Source: a virus
Reading direction: 5' to 3' (one strand)
IMG/VR virus record: IMGVR_UViG_3300037360_000021
Coordinates: 1 to 49,333 of that record
DNA length: 49,333 bases
The first letter of the stretch is position 1, and every line of letters starts with the position of its first letter. The translations under genes were made by a program, and so were the position numbers. The notes under the pieces were generated by a model. The model searched no databases, had not been told where the DNA came from, and saw only the letters and a program-made list of their open reading frames with translations. Positions 39,858-47,840 of this stretch are shown here, piece by piece.

Positions 39858-40122
39858 CTACAAGCCTTGCTGCTCCAACTCTCTCCCGCGCAAGCAGCAA
39901 TGTTTGGCTTGCGCGGATTACTGGCGAGCTTACATGAGGCGCTATATGGCCATCTGGCAGGATGAGCGGAAAAAGGCGAAAATCTGCCAAGAATGCGGCA
40001 AAGTGAGGGTGGAGAGGGGGCATACACGCTGCAAAGAGTGCTTGGCCCTCCATCGCGGCATCCGGTACGATAAGTACGCTTTGCCTGATCCTAATCGGCG
40101 CTATCGCTCTGTATCAGCCTAA
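39850..40122 (+). CDS. Zinc-finger-like protein
   Basis: 90 residues with CCSN...CLAC...CQEC...CKEC (four Cys groups) and a basic helix. It could bind nucleic acid. Function unknown. Confidence 0.6.
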   Translation: MDSYKPCCSNSLPRKQQCLACADYWRAYMRRYMAIWQDERKKAKICQECGKVRVERGHTRCKECLALHRGIRYDKYALPDPNRRYRSVSA

Positions 40123-40146
40123 CCGCCCCTGACGCATCCGGCACGC

Positions 40147-40164
40147 TTTGATAGGAAACCAATT
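40147..40164 (+). promoter_or_regulatory. Start-associated repeat
   Basis: TTTGATAGGAAACCAATT, 20 bp upstream of the 112-aa gene start. Confidence 0.6.
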
Positions 40165-40184
40165 CAACACTTGGAGAGTGCTTT

Positions 40185-40523
40185 ATGGTTCATCCTGATT
40201 ACATCATCGGCGCAGTTTTACTGCTTGTCATTTTTGCTCTTCTTCCTATCCGCATCCGGTACGAACGGGCGGAGTATGAAGCCGAGCGCAAGGCCGAAAA
40301 GCCGCAACCTAAAATGATTCCTGAAAAATTGGATGAATTTGCCGGAGTCCTGGCCGCACAATGGACCGATGAATTTCTCCATGAGGCCGGACACCTGCTG
40401 GACGACCGACCGTATCCTCTTCAACCGTCACGGCACATCAAAGCACCTATCAGGCATGATGCGCCGTACCAGATCACCAAAGTCATTCTACCGATGGAGT
40501 CCGACCACCAGAAGTGGAATTAA
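40185..40523 (+). CDS. Single-span membrane protein
   Basis: 112 residues with one membrane helix at 7-22 (IIGAVLLLVIFALLPI), then a charged cytoplasmic-type tail with WTDEFLHEAGHLLDD. TTGGAG precedes the ATG. HEAGH is HExxH-like but without supporting context. Confidence 0.6.
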   Translation: MVHPDYIIGAVLLLVIFALLPIRIRYERAEYEAERKAEKPQPKMIPEKLDEFAGVLAAQWTDEFLHEAGHLLDDRPYPLQPSRHIKAPIRHDAPYQITKVILPMESDHQKWN

Positions 40524-40549
40524 CTGTTAACCTGTTTTTGATTCCTTGT

Positions 40550-40567
40550 GCGATAGGAGAAACATCT
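40550..40567 (+). promoter_or_regulatory. Start-associated repeat containing the ribosome site
   Basis: GCGATAGGAGAAACATCT directly before ATG 40568; AGGAG is the likely ribosome site. Confidence 0.55.
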
Positions 40568-40705
40568 ATGAAAGATATTCCTGGAGAAACCGTCTACGGA
40601 GTGCCAAACTGGAAAACGTTTTTGGGTCTTGGAACTCTCACCGCCATTGACCTGCTGCTTATCGGCGCGGTCCTTTGGTTCCTACGCGCTAAGGGAATTA
40701 TGTAA
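40568..40705 (+). CDS. 45-residue membrane protein
   Basis: One membrane helix (GLGTLTAIDLLLIGAVLWFL), short ends. ATG 40568 has AGGAG upstream. Function unknown. Confidence 0.55.
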   Translation: MKDIPGETVYGVPNWKTFLGLGTLTAIDLLLIGAVLWFLRAKGIM

Positions 40706-40729
40706 GCATTGGCAAGCAACGTGCAAGCA

Positions 40730-40746
40730 TTTGATAGGAGATCGAA
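40730..40746 (+). promoter_or_regulatory. Start-associated repeat containing the ribosome site
   Basis: TTTGATAGGAGATCGAA, directly before GTG 40748. Confidence 0.6.
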
Positions 40747-40747
40747 A

Positions 40748-40873
40748 GTGACTCAGACAGAGCGCAGGATCAAACGGCTATGGCTTGCGGGGCGCACTTC
40801 ATATGAGATCGCCGCTGAGATCGGCATGAATGAACGTATGGTACAGGGCATACTTGACGACCTTGGACTTTGA
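40748..40873 (+). CDS. 41-residue helix-turn-helix peptide
   Basis: MTQTERRIKRLWLAGRTSYE then IAAEIGMNERMVQGIL reads as one HTH of the sigma-4/Trp-repressor type. GTG start after AGGAG. Its TGA lies inside the next TTTGATAGG element. A DNA-binding role is plausible. Confidence 0.65.
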   Translation: MTQTERRIKRLWLAGRTSYEIAAEIGMNERMVQGILDDLGL

Positions 40874-40886
40874 TAGGCAACCAATT
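40869..40886 (+). promoter_or_regulatory. Start-associated repeat
   Basis: TTTGATAGGCAACCAATT, 8 bp upstream of ATG 40894, overlapping the previous stop. Confidence 0.65.
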
Positions 40887-40893
40887 GGAGAAT

Positions 40894-41109
40894 ATGAAAA
40901 TGACTTCTAGCGTGTTGGCAAGTCAAGCAGAGCAGTTCCGAGAGATATTCGGCGTTCGTCTAGCACCGTTTTGGCTTGGGCCACTCCGCCTTGACGTTGT
41001 GAAGTTCGATGAACAGCTAGTCCATCCACGGGCCGGGGAAAGCACGGCGCAAGCTGTAGAGCGGAGATGGGGCAAGGATGCGCTTGATTTAGTTCGCATC
41101 CTGCTGTAA
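40894..41109 (+). CDS. Small protein, unknown
   Basis: 71 residues from ATG 40894 (TTGGAG upstream; ATG 40900 is an alternative). Helical C-terminus (AQAVERRWGKDALDLVRILL). No family is recognised. Confidence 0.55.
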   Translation: MKMTSSVLASQAEQFREIFGVRLAPFWLGPLRLDVVKFDEQLVHPRAGESTAQAVERRWGKDALDLVRILL

Positions 41110-41124
41110 TTGATAGGCAACCAA
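41110..41124 (+). promoter_or_regulatory. Start-associated repeat
   Basis: TTGATAGGCAACCAA, 22 bp before the next start. Confidence 0.6.
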
Positions 41125-41146
41125 AACGATTACCGGGAGAATGAAA

Positions 41147-41368
41147 ATGCTGATGACCGAAACCAATACGCCGGAAATGTCGAAGCGGATCATACGTGCC
41201 GCTAAATTCATCCTTGGGCCGGGATGCTACAGGACAGACTTTGAACACGGCCAATGGTGGGTAACACGTCCTGGCTCTTATGAGCAATGGTCTGTAGTCG
41301 ATTGCCAAACCGAAGGCGGGGTTGATTATCTCGACTTTGAGAAAGTGTCAGAGGGAGAGGAAAAATGA
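41147..41368 (+). CDS. Small protein, unknown
   Basis: 73 residues; of two in-frame ATGs (41141, 41147) the second has better spacing to GGGAG. Aromatic middle (GQWWVTRPGSYEQWSVVDCQ). It overlaps the next start by 4 bp. Confidence 0.6.
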   Translation: MLMTETNTPEMSKRIIRAAKFILGPGCYRTDFEHGQWWVTRPGSYEQWSVVDCQTEGGVDYLDFEKVSEGEEK

Positions 41369-41742
41369 TCGACGGAATACTCTACAAAACACGTTTTACA
41401 GAGATAGGCTTCACGATGGTTGAGCCGGGATTCTGGCGCTTCGTTGACCTGTCAGACGCGCAAGACGGCAACAAAAACAATATGCACTGTGTTGGCGTGA
41501 ATTACGCAACGAAGGCCGAACTCCTAGCCAATGTGGAACGCTACGCGGCAGAGTACGGCTGCGAAGGCTCTAACAAGCCAACACCGCCCGACGAACTCCT
41601 GGCACAAATCGCACAGCGTTATCTTGGAATCAAGACGCTGGAGATTCAAAACTCAGACTCACTCGACTTTCACAGCTTGTCAGTGTGGAACGTCAAAGCC
41701 GCTCTTGAGGCTGCATGGAAAGCCGGGAAGTCCAATGCCTAA
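41365..41742 (+). CDS. DUF6900-like domain protein
   Basis: 125 residues. The end ELLAQIAQRYLGIKTLEIQN then SDSLDFHSLSVWNVKAAL, and EAAWKAGK, matches a pattern (IA...L...TLE.R.SD..DFH...VW....AL..A...G) seen in small mobile-element proteins, function unknown. It overlaps the next gene by 8 bp. Confidence 0.65.
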   Translation: MIDGILYKTRFTEIGFTMVEPGFWRFVDLSDAQDGNKNNMHCVGVNYATKAELLANVERYAAEYGCEGSNKPTPPDELLAQIAQRYLGIKTLEIQNSDSLDFHSLSVWNVKAALEAAWKAGKSNA

Positions 41743-41914
41743 AAACAGAATCATAGTACAGGCAACGGTGAACGGAGAGCACGGCGAATGGACTGCCAGT
41801 TCTAAAACAAAGACTGTCCAAGAAATGATCGATTGGATGGAAGCCAACCGTAAGCCTGAAGTGGAACTTCGATACTTGGGAGATTACGGTTATCTTTCTC
41901 CTAGTCGCGTCTAG
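41735..41914 (+). CDS. 59-residue protein, unknown
   Basis: MPKNRIIVQATVNGEHGEWT then VQEMIDWMEANRKPEVELRY. It starts inside the end of the previous gene. No family is recognised. Confidence 0.5.
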   Translation: MPKNRIIVQATVNGEHGEWTASSKTKTVQEMIDWMEANRKPEVELRYLGDYGYLSPSRV

Positions 41915-41952
41915 GTTTTCAATGTACCATAACGAATCTACGGGAGACCAAA

Positions 41953-42129
41953 GTGACCACTCGAATGATTACGCAAGCCGAAGAACACTCTGGGCAATAC
42001 TCAAGCCTACAACGTGCAAAAGCCGCTGCCAGACTCGCAACTGTGGAGTACAAGCGCAAACACCGCGTAGTTTTAGATCGCACATGGCGCAACATGGAAG
42101 AGCGTTTGTGCTGGTACGTTTGTCTTTGA
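41953..42129 (+). CDS. 58-residue basic helical protein
   Basis: GTG after GGGAG. MTTRMITQAEEHSGQYSSLQ then RAKAAARLATVEYKRKHR. It ends within the next TTTGATAG element. Function unknown. Confidence 0.55.
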   Translation: MTTRMITQAEEHSGQYSSLQRAKAAARLATVEYKRKHRVVLDRTWRNMEERLCWYVCL

Positions 42130-42142
42130 TAGCGGTCCAATT
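42125..42142 (+). promoter_or_regulatory. Start-associated repeat, divergent copy
   Basis: TTTGATAGCGGTCCAATT, overlapping the previous stop and 21 bp before ATG 42164. Confidence 0.5.
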
Positions 42143-42163
42143 CAACCGAATGGAGATATGTTT

Positions 42164-42406
42164 ATGGCAGGATCAATCATCATTCACGGCCATAGTTTGC
42201 TCAAGATGGAGCAGAATAAACAGCATCAAGCAAAGTGTTCCTGCGGCGCATCGGGAGCCGTTCTAATGGTTCCTAGCGCAACAGGCCGAGCTAAGGCGCG
42301 GCGCAACTGGCACGATGAACACAAGCGCGATGTATGGCGGCGATTGCATCCTGAAGACTTTCAGGAAGATCGCCCGATGTATGCCGACATGGAACCAAAA
42401 CAGTAA
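42164..42406 (+). CDS. Small Cys/His protein
   Basis: 80 residues from ATG 42164 (GGAG 8 nt upstream; 42158 is too close). CSCG and a later His-rich helix (RAKARRNWHDEHKRDVWRRL) suggest a zinc-ribbon plus helix. Function unknown. Confidence 0.55.
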   Translation: MAGSIIIHGHSLLKMEQNKQHQAKCSCGASGAVLMVPSATGRAKARRNWHDEHKRDVWRRLHPEDFQEDRPMYADMEPKQ

Positions 42407-42425
42407 ACTTTCTTTCGTTTTCCAC

Positions 42426-42455
42426 TTGACAAGCGTATGTGAGAACGAATACAGT
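42426..42455 (+). promoter_or_regulatory. Promoter TTGACA-N18-TACAGT
   Basis: TTGACA (42426-42431), 18 bp, TACAGT (42450-42455), right end identical to the promoter at 37173. Confidence 0.65.
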
Positions 42456-42481
42456 TTAGAAAGTGGAAGCAAGAAGCAAGC

Positions 42482-42664
42482 ATGACGCAAGGAAACAAAA
42501 TTCAGGGAAGGGAGGATGCAAGTAAAACCATTCGATTGCAGGGGAACGGGCCTAGCAAGGTTTTCATAGAGGTGAAAACCGGGTTGCCAGCTAATGAACT
42601 GGGTACGCAACTCCTCTTCAGACCGGCACGAATGGTAACAAGCATCCAAAGGGAAACAAAATGA
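42482..42664 (+). CDS. Possible small protein, weak evidence
   Basis: 60 residues, MTQGNKIQGREDASKTIRLQ and so on, without a good ribosome site, overlapping the next ATG (ATGA). It may be only leader sequence between the promoter and the next gene. Confidence 0.3.
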   Translation: MTQGNKIQGREDASKTIRLQGNGPSKVFIEVKTGLPANELGTQLLFRPARMVTSIQRETK

Positions 42665-43004
42665 ACGTAAGCATTAGCAAGCAGTATGAGGAAGGTTTTA
42701 GCATTGTCGTTGACGATGCAACCCGCAATGAAGTTCTCGCCATTCGCTCACTCACTGACAAGCAGCAGGGAATCGCTTTGACTCCTGTTGCTTTTGAACC
42801 TGAAACATCCTACGCGAATGGTCTCAAGATCGCCAGCAGGCTTTTATTGAGGCTGCACGGCTCCACTTTCAATCTCACGGAAACAAAATTCTGGCAATCA
42901 AGTATATCCGTACACTTTCCGAGCCTACCTTGAATTTGAAGGACGCAAAAGACTTGACGGATTACGCAACTCTCCAGATTAACTTTCTGGACTGGTTGAA
43001 GTAG
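42661..43004 (+). pseudogene. Small gene interrupted by a frameshift
   Basis: From ATG 42661 the frame runs normally to about 42810 (MNVSISKQYEEGFSIVVDDA ... TSYA). Coding quality then continues in the -1 frame from about GEWSQDRQQAFIEAARLHFQ to DLTDYATLQINFLDWLK with a stop at 43002-43004. The two pieces make a natural ~114-residue protein. A one-base loss near 42810-42830 explains this; no typical slippery site is seen. A sequencing error or decay is likelier than programmed frameshifting. Confidence 0.5.
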
Positions 43005-43043
43005 CTTTTCTGTACACAACTCAAGCATCCGGGAGAGCAAGCA

Positions 43044-43379
43044 ATGCCACTGACCACCATGCACGCGCAAGCATTGAAAGAAGAGATCGAAAACCTGTTA
43101 ACTCATGGCATGGAGCAGGTATCAGTGAAAGAATTTTACCGGCGTTATGATAGTGCCGGTTTTCGCTTTGAACCGTCCTACACCATTCGTCAATTTTGCC
43201 GGTATCTGACAGGTCCACGGGCCGGTAAACTCTCACCTTGCGCGGCTATGTACGCCATTCACAAAGCAAGCAATTTGAGTTACGCGCATATCGATCTTCC
43301 TGAAAGTGAGCGTACCAAGTTCAGGACACTGCGTCACAGTATATTTGCCGTTAGTCGCGGCTACATCTTGGAACCCTGA
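43044..43379 (+). CDS. Unknown helical protein
   Basis: 111 residues; GGGAGAG upstream. SVKEFYRRYDSAGFRFEPSY then TIRQFCRYLTGPRAGK suggest a small alpha-helical DNA-binding-like protein, but no family is recognised. Confidence 0.6.
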   Translation: MPLTTMHAQALKEEIENLLTHGMEQVSVKEFYRRYDSAGFRFEPSYTIRQFCRYLTGPRAGKLSPCAAMYAIHKASNLSYAHIDLPESERTKFRTLRHSIFAVSRGYILEP

Positions 43380-43390
43380 AAGGAATCAGC

Positions 43391-43573
43391 ATGACAGACG
43401 AACTCCGTTACCTGCTACACGATACAGAAGAGCATATTGTCTCTCTATTCCGTGCTATCAATCCTAACGCTAACTATGAATCTGACTATGCCGACCATCG
43501 TGTAGAAAATCGTATGGCCGACAATGATTCTATCGTGAAACGCATCCGTAAGGCTCTCAAAGGTGACGCATGA
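43391..43573 (+). CDS. Small helical protein
   Basis: 60 residues, AAAGGAA upstream. MTDELRYLLHDTEEHIVSLF then RIRKALKGDA. Stop overlaps the next ATG (ATGA). Confidence 0.55.
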   Translation: MTDELRYLLHDTEEHIVSLFRAINPNANYESDYADHRVENRMADNDSIVKRIRKALKGDA

Positions 43574-43800
43574 GCCTAGCAGACGCTATCGAACGCAACC
43601 GCGCAAGACAGGCACAAAAACGCACTGGCGAACCTGTAGAGCAGAAGGAAATAGGATTGAAAGCGTACTCAGTCAACGTGATTACTAATCCTTTGCGCTT
43701 TATGGTTGAGTTGGGCCTTGAACCTCCAGCGCACCACGAAACCAGAACCATCTACGGCGCATCCTTAGCGGATGCCAAGAAACGGGCAGGGATCGAATGA
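43570..43800 (+). CDS. Small basic protein
   Basis: 76 residues (MSLADAIERNRARQAQKRTG...). ATGA overlaps on both sides show translational coupling. Function unknown. Confidence 0.55.
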   Translation: MSLADAIERNRARQAQKRTGEPVEQKEIGLKAYSVNVITNPLRFMVELGLEPPAHHETRTIYGASLADAKKRAGIE

Positions 43801-43985
43801 GCGCAGAATACGAAATCGCATTAAACGCTGTACGTGAGGCAACACGGAAGTTTAAGTCCGTTCGTGACTCCTATCGCGCTGGGAAAGCCAGCGATGCCGA
43901 ATTCCTTGCGGCAAGGGCTATCTACGATGAGGCCGACCGCGTGTATGAAGTAGCCTACGCCAAAGAACAAAAGACAGGAGATTGA
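43797..43985 (+). CDS. Small helical protein
   Basis: 62 residues, one long amphipathic helix (ALNAVREATRKFKSVRDSYR). Coupled to the previous gene by ATGA. Confidence 0.55.
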   Translation: MSAEYEIALNAVREATRKFKSVRDSYRAGKASDAEFLAARAIYDEADRVYEVAYAKEQKTGD

Positions 43986-43988
43986 GCG

Positions 43989-44036
43989 ATGACAGCACTG
44001 ATTCATGCAGCAAGAGAATTGAAGAGGGCGCTATGA
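43989..44036 (+). CDS. 15-residue mini-ORF
   Basis: MTALIHAARELKRAL follows a strong AGGAG and overlaps the start of the zinc-finger gene (ATGA). It may be a coupling or leader peptide rather than a functional product. Confidence 0.35.
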   Translation: MTALIHAARELKRAL

Positions 44037-44221
44037 CGTGCGAGGCTTGCATGGGCTTAGGCTGGCGTAGGCGTCAAGTCCCTCACGAGTGTATCCCCGG
44101 CTCCCTAGTGTGGGTTACACGCCCCTGCAAATTTTGTAACGGAAAAGGAACCGTCAACGTAATTAATGCTCTTAGCGCGAAAGATAAGGCCGCGAATGAA
44201 AGAGAGGAATCCAATGTTTGA
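44033..44221 (+). CDS. DnaJ-type zinc-finger mini-protein
   Basis: 62 residues. CEACMGLGWRRR and CKFCNGKG are two CxxCxGxG motifs as in the DnaJ central domain. It may bind unfolded protein or act as a redox/zinc adapter. GAGGG precedes ATG 44033. Confidence 0.7.
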   Translation: MTCEACMGLGWRRRQVPHECIPGSLVWVTRPCKFCNGKGTVNVINALSAKDKAANEREESNV

Positions 44222-44747
44222 AAACATCGTGCAATCAATTATCTGCTCTGAGTTTCAACAGCGCTTTACGCGCAACGGTGAATACTCACAAGGTTCATCG
44301 TCTTCAACTGATAAGGCCATGCACGTGAAATTCTCCCTATCCACATCCTACGCGATTGAGGAAGGGTATCGTAACCTTCACATCCTGATTTTCGGTGGAG
44401 GCTCCAACTATATCAGCGTCTTCGCCAAACTTGATTGGAACGTTACTCCTATCTCCGATGAAGAAAATGAACCTGAATATACTCAGGGCCAAACACCTTG
44501 GGTGTTCTACGGATGCCATGACTCCTGCTGGCGCGATGCTGTCCACATAATCATTTGGGAGTTCCGTGAACGAATCAGTTCTATCGACTGGGTTTTTGGA
44601 GGATGGTACAAAATCACTCCCATGGAAGATAAGTACCTCGAAGACTCGCGTAACGCTCATTACAAAAAACGGAGAAGACAATCCTCTTGGCAAAAAGTCT
44701 CTGAGTTGGAGTTTCACTTCGACACAGAGAAAAATAACCCTGCTTAA
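44214..44747 (+). CDS. Unknown aromatic-rich protein
   Basis: 177 residues from ATG 44214 (GAGAGGA upstream). It has beta-type segments (YRNLHILIFGGGSNYISVFA) and a Trp-rich middle (ERISSIDWVFGGWYK). No family is recognised. Confidence 0.6.
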   Translation: MFENIVQSIICSEFQQRFTRNGEYSQGSSSSTDKAMHVKFSLSTSYAIEEGYRNLHILIFGGGSNYISVFAKLDWNVTPISDEENEPEYTQGQTPWVFYGCHDSCWRDAVHIIIWEFRERISSIDWVFGGWYKITPMEDKYLEDSRNAHYKKRRRQSSWQKVSELEFHFDTEKNNPA

Positions 44748-44873
44748 TTGTGGTTTTCCTCTTGATAAACATTATCCAACTGTGCGAATTTTATATCAGC
44801 GTTGGGAGACGCTAAGGATTTTCTACGAATCTCCATAGGATCGGAGAGAGTAGCGTACCGGGAGAATTATGAA

Positions 44874-45890
44874 ATGGCAACTGCATTAGCATCCTTCACT
44901 CCTGAAGTGGCGGCAATGCCTATTACCCTTGTCGCCAATGCTTCAACTACCAAGCTTCCCACCACTCTAAAACAGGTTGGACAGCGGCGGGACTATCAAA
45001 TGATTGACCCGCGCAAGATTGACATCGAACCGGGCTTTAATGCTCGTGATTATACCCTTCCAGAAAACCGCGCTCACCTTGATCGTCTGAAACTGCTTCT
45101 CATTGAAGCGGGGCGTGTCAATGAGCCTATCACTGTACGATTGAATCGTGAGACAGGCCGCGCTACCGTAATCGATGGTGAATGTCGCTTACGTGCTACT
45201 TTGGAATTGATTGCAGAGGGCGTTCATCCTTTTACCGAAGCTGATATGCCTTGCTATCCCGCGCCCCCAGGGAGCGACGATGAGGCTACACGGCGCTTTG
45301 CTTCCCTCTATGCGAACGAAGGCAAGTCCTTTTCCAAGTGGGAACTCGGACGTGGGTATCAGGCTCTATTTTACCTAAATATCTCCATTCCAACAATCGC
45401 CAAGAAAACGGCAAACTCTGAGGCGTTCGTTCGTGAGTGCATCGAACTTTCCAATGCCCCGGACGAACTGAAACAGCTTCTCTCGTCTCAGGCTGTGAGT
45501 CCCGCTGAGGCTATCCGCATTGTTCGTAGTGAGGATGTTCCTTCCGCCGTATCCGAGCTACAGGCCGCTGTGCAAGCCAAGAAAGCCAAGGGCGAAAAAG
45601 GCCCAGTCAAGAGAGCAAAGGCAAAGACTCTTCCACCAGCAAAACCTCAGACCGAAAACGATACAACTCTTAATGCGGTACAGGCCAAAAGCAAGCCCGC
45701 AAACAATGAATTGCTCAAGGCTCTGACCGATGGACTATGGGAACTGATAAACGATGTGGCCGTGTCTGACTTGGATGATGAGGACTTGGAGCGCGTATCC
45801 GTTGACCGGCTCCTGCTCTTAAAACTGGCATCCTTGATCGTTACCGAAGACGACTTGAAAGCTGTCGGAGCACAACCCGCAAAGTTTTGA
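44874..45890 (+). CDS. ParB-domain protein
   Basis: 338 residues from ATG 44874 with GGGAG about 9 nt upstream. The ParB/Srx-type N-terminal domain spans about 45-120 (NEPITVRLNRETGRATVIDG then ECRLRATLELIAEG); a helical DNA-binding-like middle and a Lys/Pro-rich linker lead to an acidic C-terminus. In phages such proteins act in DNA segregation, transcription control or as nucleases. No ParA is in the window. Confidence 0.8.
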   Translation: MATALASFTPEVAAMPITLVANASTTKLPTTLKQVGQRRDYQMIDPRKIDIEPGFNARDYTLPENRAHLDRLKLLLIEAGRVNEPITVRLNRETGRATVIDGECRLRATLELIAEGVHPFTEADMPCYPAPPGSDDEATRRFASLYANEGKSFSKWELGRGYQALFYLNISIPTIAKKTANSEAFVRECIELSNAPDELKQLLSSQAVSPAEAIRIVRSEDVPSAVSELQAAVQAKKAKGEKGPVKRAKAKTLPPAKPQTENDTTLNAVQAKSKPANNELLKALTDGLWELINDVAVSDLDDEDLERVSVDRLLLLKLASLIVTEDDLKAVGAQPAKF

Positions 45891-45958
45891 GAGGCCGTTT
45901 CCCTCAATATTGATTTTCAATCCTAACTGCTAACTGTTTTCTGAAAAGAGGAATTACG

Positions 45959-46267
45959 ATGTGCAAATTTGCTAGCTTTGTTCTGACAAAGGACCGTGAG
46001 TTTTGGTCTGAAACTGGAGATTCCCATAATGATATTATCCGAGAAAACAATCTCACTGAGTTGAAAGCAGATGCGGCTGATTACATCGATGCCAGCGGTT
46101 GCACGGCTCTCACTGAGTTGAAAGCAGATGCGGCTGATTACATCGATGCCAGCGGTTGCACGGCTCTCACTGAGTTGAAAGCAGATGCGGCTGATTACAT
46201 CGATGCCAGCGGTTGCAATCCAAACCTGAAAATCAAATCCCGCAGAGGAGCAACGATTTATCGTTGA
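45959..46267 (+). CDS. Repeat protein with three identical 19-residue units
   Basis: 102 residues. The N-terminus (MCKFASFVLTKDREFWSETG then DSHNDIIREN) matches a small phage family; then LTELKADAADYIDASGCTA occurs three times (last unit ends GCNPN), a leucine-rich-like repeat. The three DNA units of 57 bp at 46052-46216 are identical. A binding role such as host-protein or surface interaction is inferred from the repeat type. Confidence 0.75.
   Translation: MCKFASFVLTKDREFWSETGDSHNDIIRENNLTELKADAADYIDASGCTALTELKADAADYIDASGCTALTELKADAADYIDASGCNPNLKIKSRRGATIYR
46052..46216 (+). repeat. Three perfect 57-bp direct repeats
   Basis: Units 46052-46108, 46109-46165 and 46166-46216 (last one shorter), encoding the repeats of the 102-aa protein. 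No silent differences are seen, so expansion was recent. Confidence 0.9.
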
Positions 46268-46276
46268 TTGATAGTC

Positions 46277-47281
46277 ATGGATCACCTGAATTCCATCCGT
46301 GCCGCTCTGTGTGCATCGGCTCCCGTAGTCGCGGTCCCTATCAAGGACCATAGGCCGCTGTGCTTCAACCGGAAACTCCTATGCGGTGTCCTAAAAGGCG
46401 TCACCATTGACACCGTAGAAGTGATTATCGGGAGTTTGGGTCACGCCGGTAGTCGTTATCTCAAGATTACCGGGCGTGATGGTAATGTCCGCACTTCCTG
46501 TAAATTGCTTTCCATGCGGCAAGAGGATGCGCAGAGGGAACTAAGCGACTGGTCAGAGAAGGAACGCAAACGCCGCGTCAAGGTTGCCATGATGGGAGTC
46601 CTATCGGCGCAAGAGCAACGCGCAATGAAACTCAAGGCCGCTGAGAAGGCCGGGGTTGCTGAATTGATAGCAGCCCAAAAAGATGAGAAGGCTATCCTAG
46701 CCGCTGCCAGATCGCACACTAACCCTGTCCTAACTCCGGTAGATACTGAGGCACGGCAAGACATTCTTGATTCCTATGCGGCCTTCAGAAACCAGAGAGC
46801 GAATAGGAAACGCGGCTCTGTCATTCGTTGGCAACTCAAGAAGTTGGAAGAGGAGAAGGCAAAACTGGTCAAGGTCCAATGCGAGTATGAGATAAAGAAT
46901 CCTGTTGCCTCGTTTGGCCGTCGCTACAAAGTTCTCAAGAGTAAGAAGACGGTCCTTCGCTCACAGAAAAAAGCTCTCCGGTATGCCTCTATCGTCTACC
47001 AGATAAGAACACTGGAAAATCAATTCAAGAGTCTTTATCCTCCAGTCTGGCGGCAATGGAACTCACTCGAAAATGGTGGCTACTGGATTGATTCTTGGAT
47101 TACCAAACGACCACAGGAACAAACTTATACCGTCTCTGATTCCTTGCGCTATAGGGATGATGAGGAAGAGGAAACCAACTCCGCCCAACTCAGGCGCATA
47201 GCGGAACACTTGAAGAATGTTAGGGCGGATATTCGCGCCTTGACTCCACCAGAAGACGAAGAACTTCCTATTGCTGCTTGA
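46277..47281 (+). CDS. Unknown Lys/Glu-rich coiled-coil protein
   Basis: 334 residues from ATG 46277. The N-terminal 90 residues look like a beta domain; the rest is helical and coiled (EKERKRRVKVAMMGVLSAQE ... KKLEEEKAKLVKVQCEYEIK). No family is recognised. A ribosome site is not clear. Confidence 0.55.
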   Translation: MDHLNSIRAALCASAPVVAVPIKDHRPLCFNRKLLCGVLKGVTIDTVEVIIGSLGHAGSRYLKITGRDGNVRTSCKLLSMRQEDAQRELSDWSEKERKRRVKVAMMGVLSAQEQRAMKLKAAEKAGVAELIAAQKDEKAILAAARSHTNPVLTPVDTEARQDILDSYAAFRNQRANRKRGSVIRWQLKKLEEEKAKLVKVQCEYEIKNPVASFGRRYKVLKSKKTVLRSQKKALRYASIVYQIRTLENQFKSLYPPVWRQWNSLENGGYWIDSWITKRPQEQTYTVSDSLRYRDDEEEETNSAQLRRIAEHLKNVRADIRALTPPEDEELPIAA

Positions 47282-47294
47282 TAGGAGACAAAAT
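47278..47294 (+). promoter_or_regulatory. Start-associated repeat
   Basis: TTGATAGGAGACAAAAT, overlapping the previous stop (TGA TAG). Confidence 0.6.
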
Positions 47295-47308
47295 AAGGGA
47301 GAATGAGA

Positions 47309-47713
47309 ATGGGAAAATCAAGGATTCAACTAACAGATACAGGGTTTTCTGCCGCAATGAAACTGAGTGACGGTAATCCTGGCGCATTAACCGTTTGCGC
47401 TAGGATACTCAAAGAGGGAGGAGCCATTGACCCTGATTCAGCCTTTGGTGGATTGGGAGACCTTCTCGACTTGGACACACTGGAAATCTACGGCTCTCGC
47501 ATCTGGATGCTTTACAAGGATGTATGCGGAGAGGATTTGCGGGTTACGTGCGCGATTCTCAGGGCATGGCAACTTGGGTTCCTGTCAGACGTGGACTTGA
47601 GGAGCGCAATCGAAGGCTCTGGAATAGATCACGTCTTGGATGTTCCTGCGTTAGTCAAGCAGGTTGAGGATCGTCTACCTGACTTTCAACGGGCGGAAAC
47701 AGTTACCGCCTGA
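47309..47713 (+). CDS. Unknown small protein
   Basis: 134 residues from ATG 47309 (GGGAG upstream). Mainly helical: FSAAMKLSDGNPGALTVCAR then ALVKQVEDRLPDFQRAETVT. No family is recognised. Confidence 0.6.
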   Translation: MGKSRIQLTDTGFSAAMKLSDGNPGALTVCARILKEGGAIDPDSAFGGLGDLLDLDTLEIYGSRIWMLYKDVCGEDLRVTCAILRAWQLGFLSDVDLRSAIEGSGIDHVLDVPALVKQVEDRLPDFQRAETVTA

Positions 47714-47717
47714 CAAC

Positions 47718-47736
47718 CGGCAGTCGTGCGCTGCCG
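47718..47736 (+). other. Small hairpin CGGCAG/CTGCCG
   Basis: Six base pairs around a 7-nt loop after the 134-aa gene, without a T run. Confidence 0.3.
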
Positions 47737-47824
47737 TCAGTTCCTTGGCTTGAGGCTTGCAGGAGGTGGCCGAAATGATTCCTAACGCGCCGGGGAATTG
47801 ACGGGAGCGCAAGATGCTCAACTC

Positions 47825-47840
47825 TTGATAGGAGATCAAA
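47825..47840 (+). promoter_or_regulatory. Start-associated repeat, self-complementary copy
   Basis: TTGATAGGAGATCAAA, where TTGAT and ATCAA can pair and AGGAG is in the loop, directly before ATG 47841. Confidence 0.7.

Noticed and set aside
40185-40523. HEAGH as a metallopeptidase site
   Set aside because: It lies in a short tail after a membrane helix with no supporting fold or third ligand.
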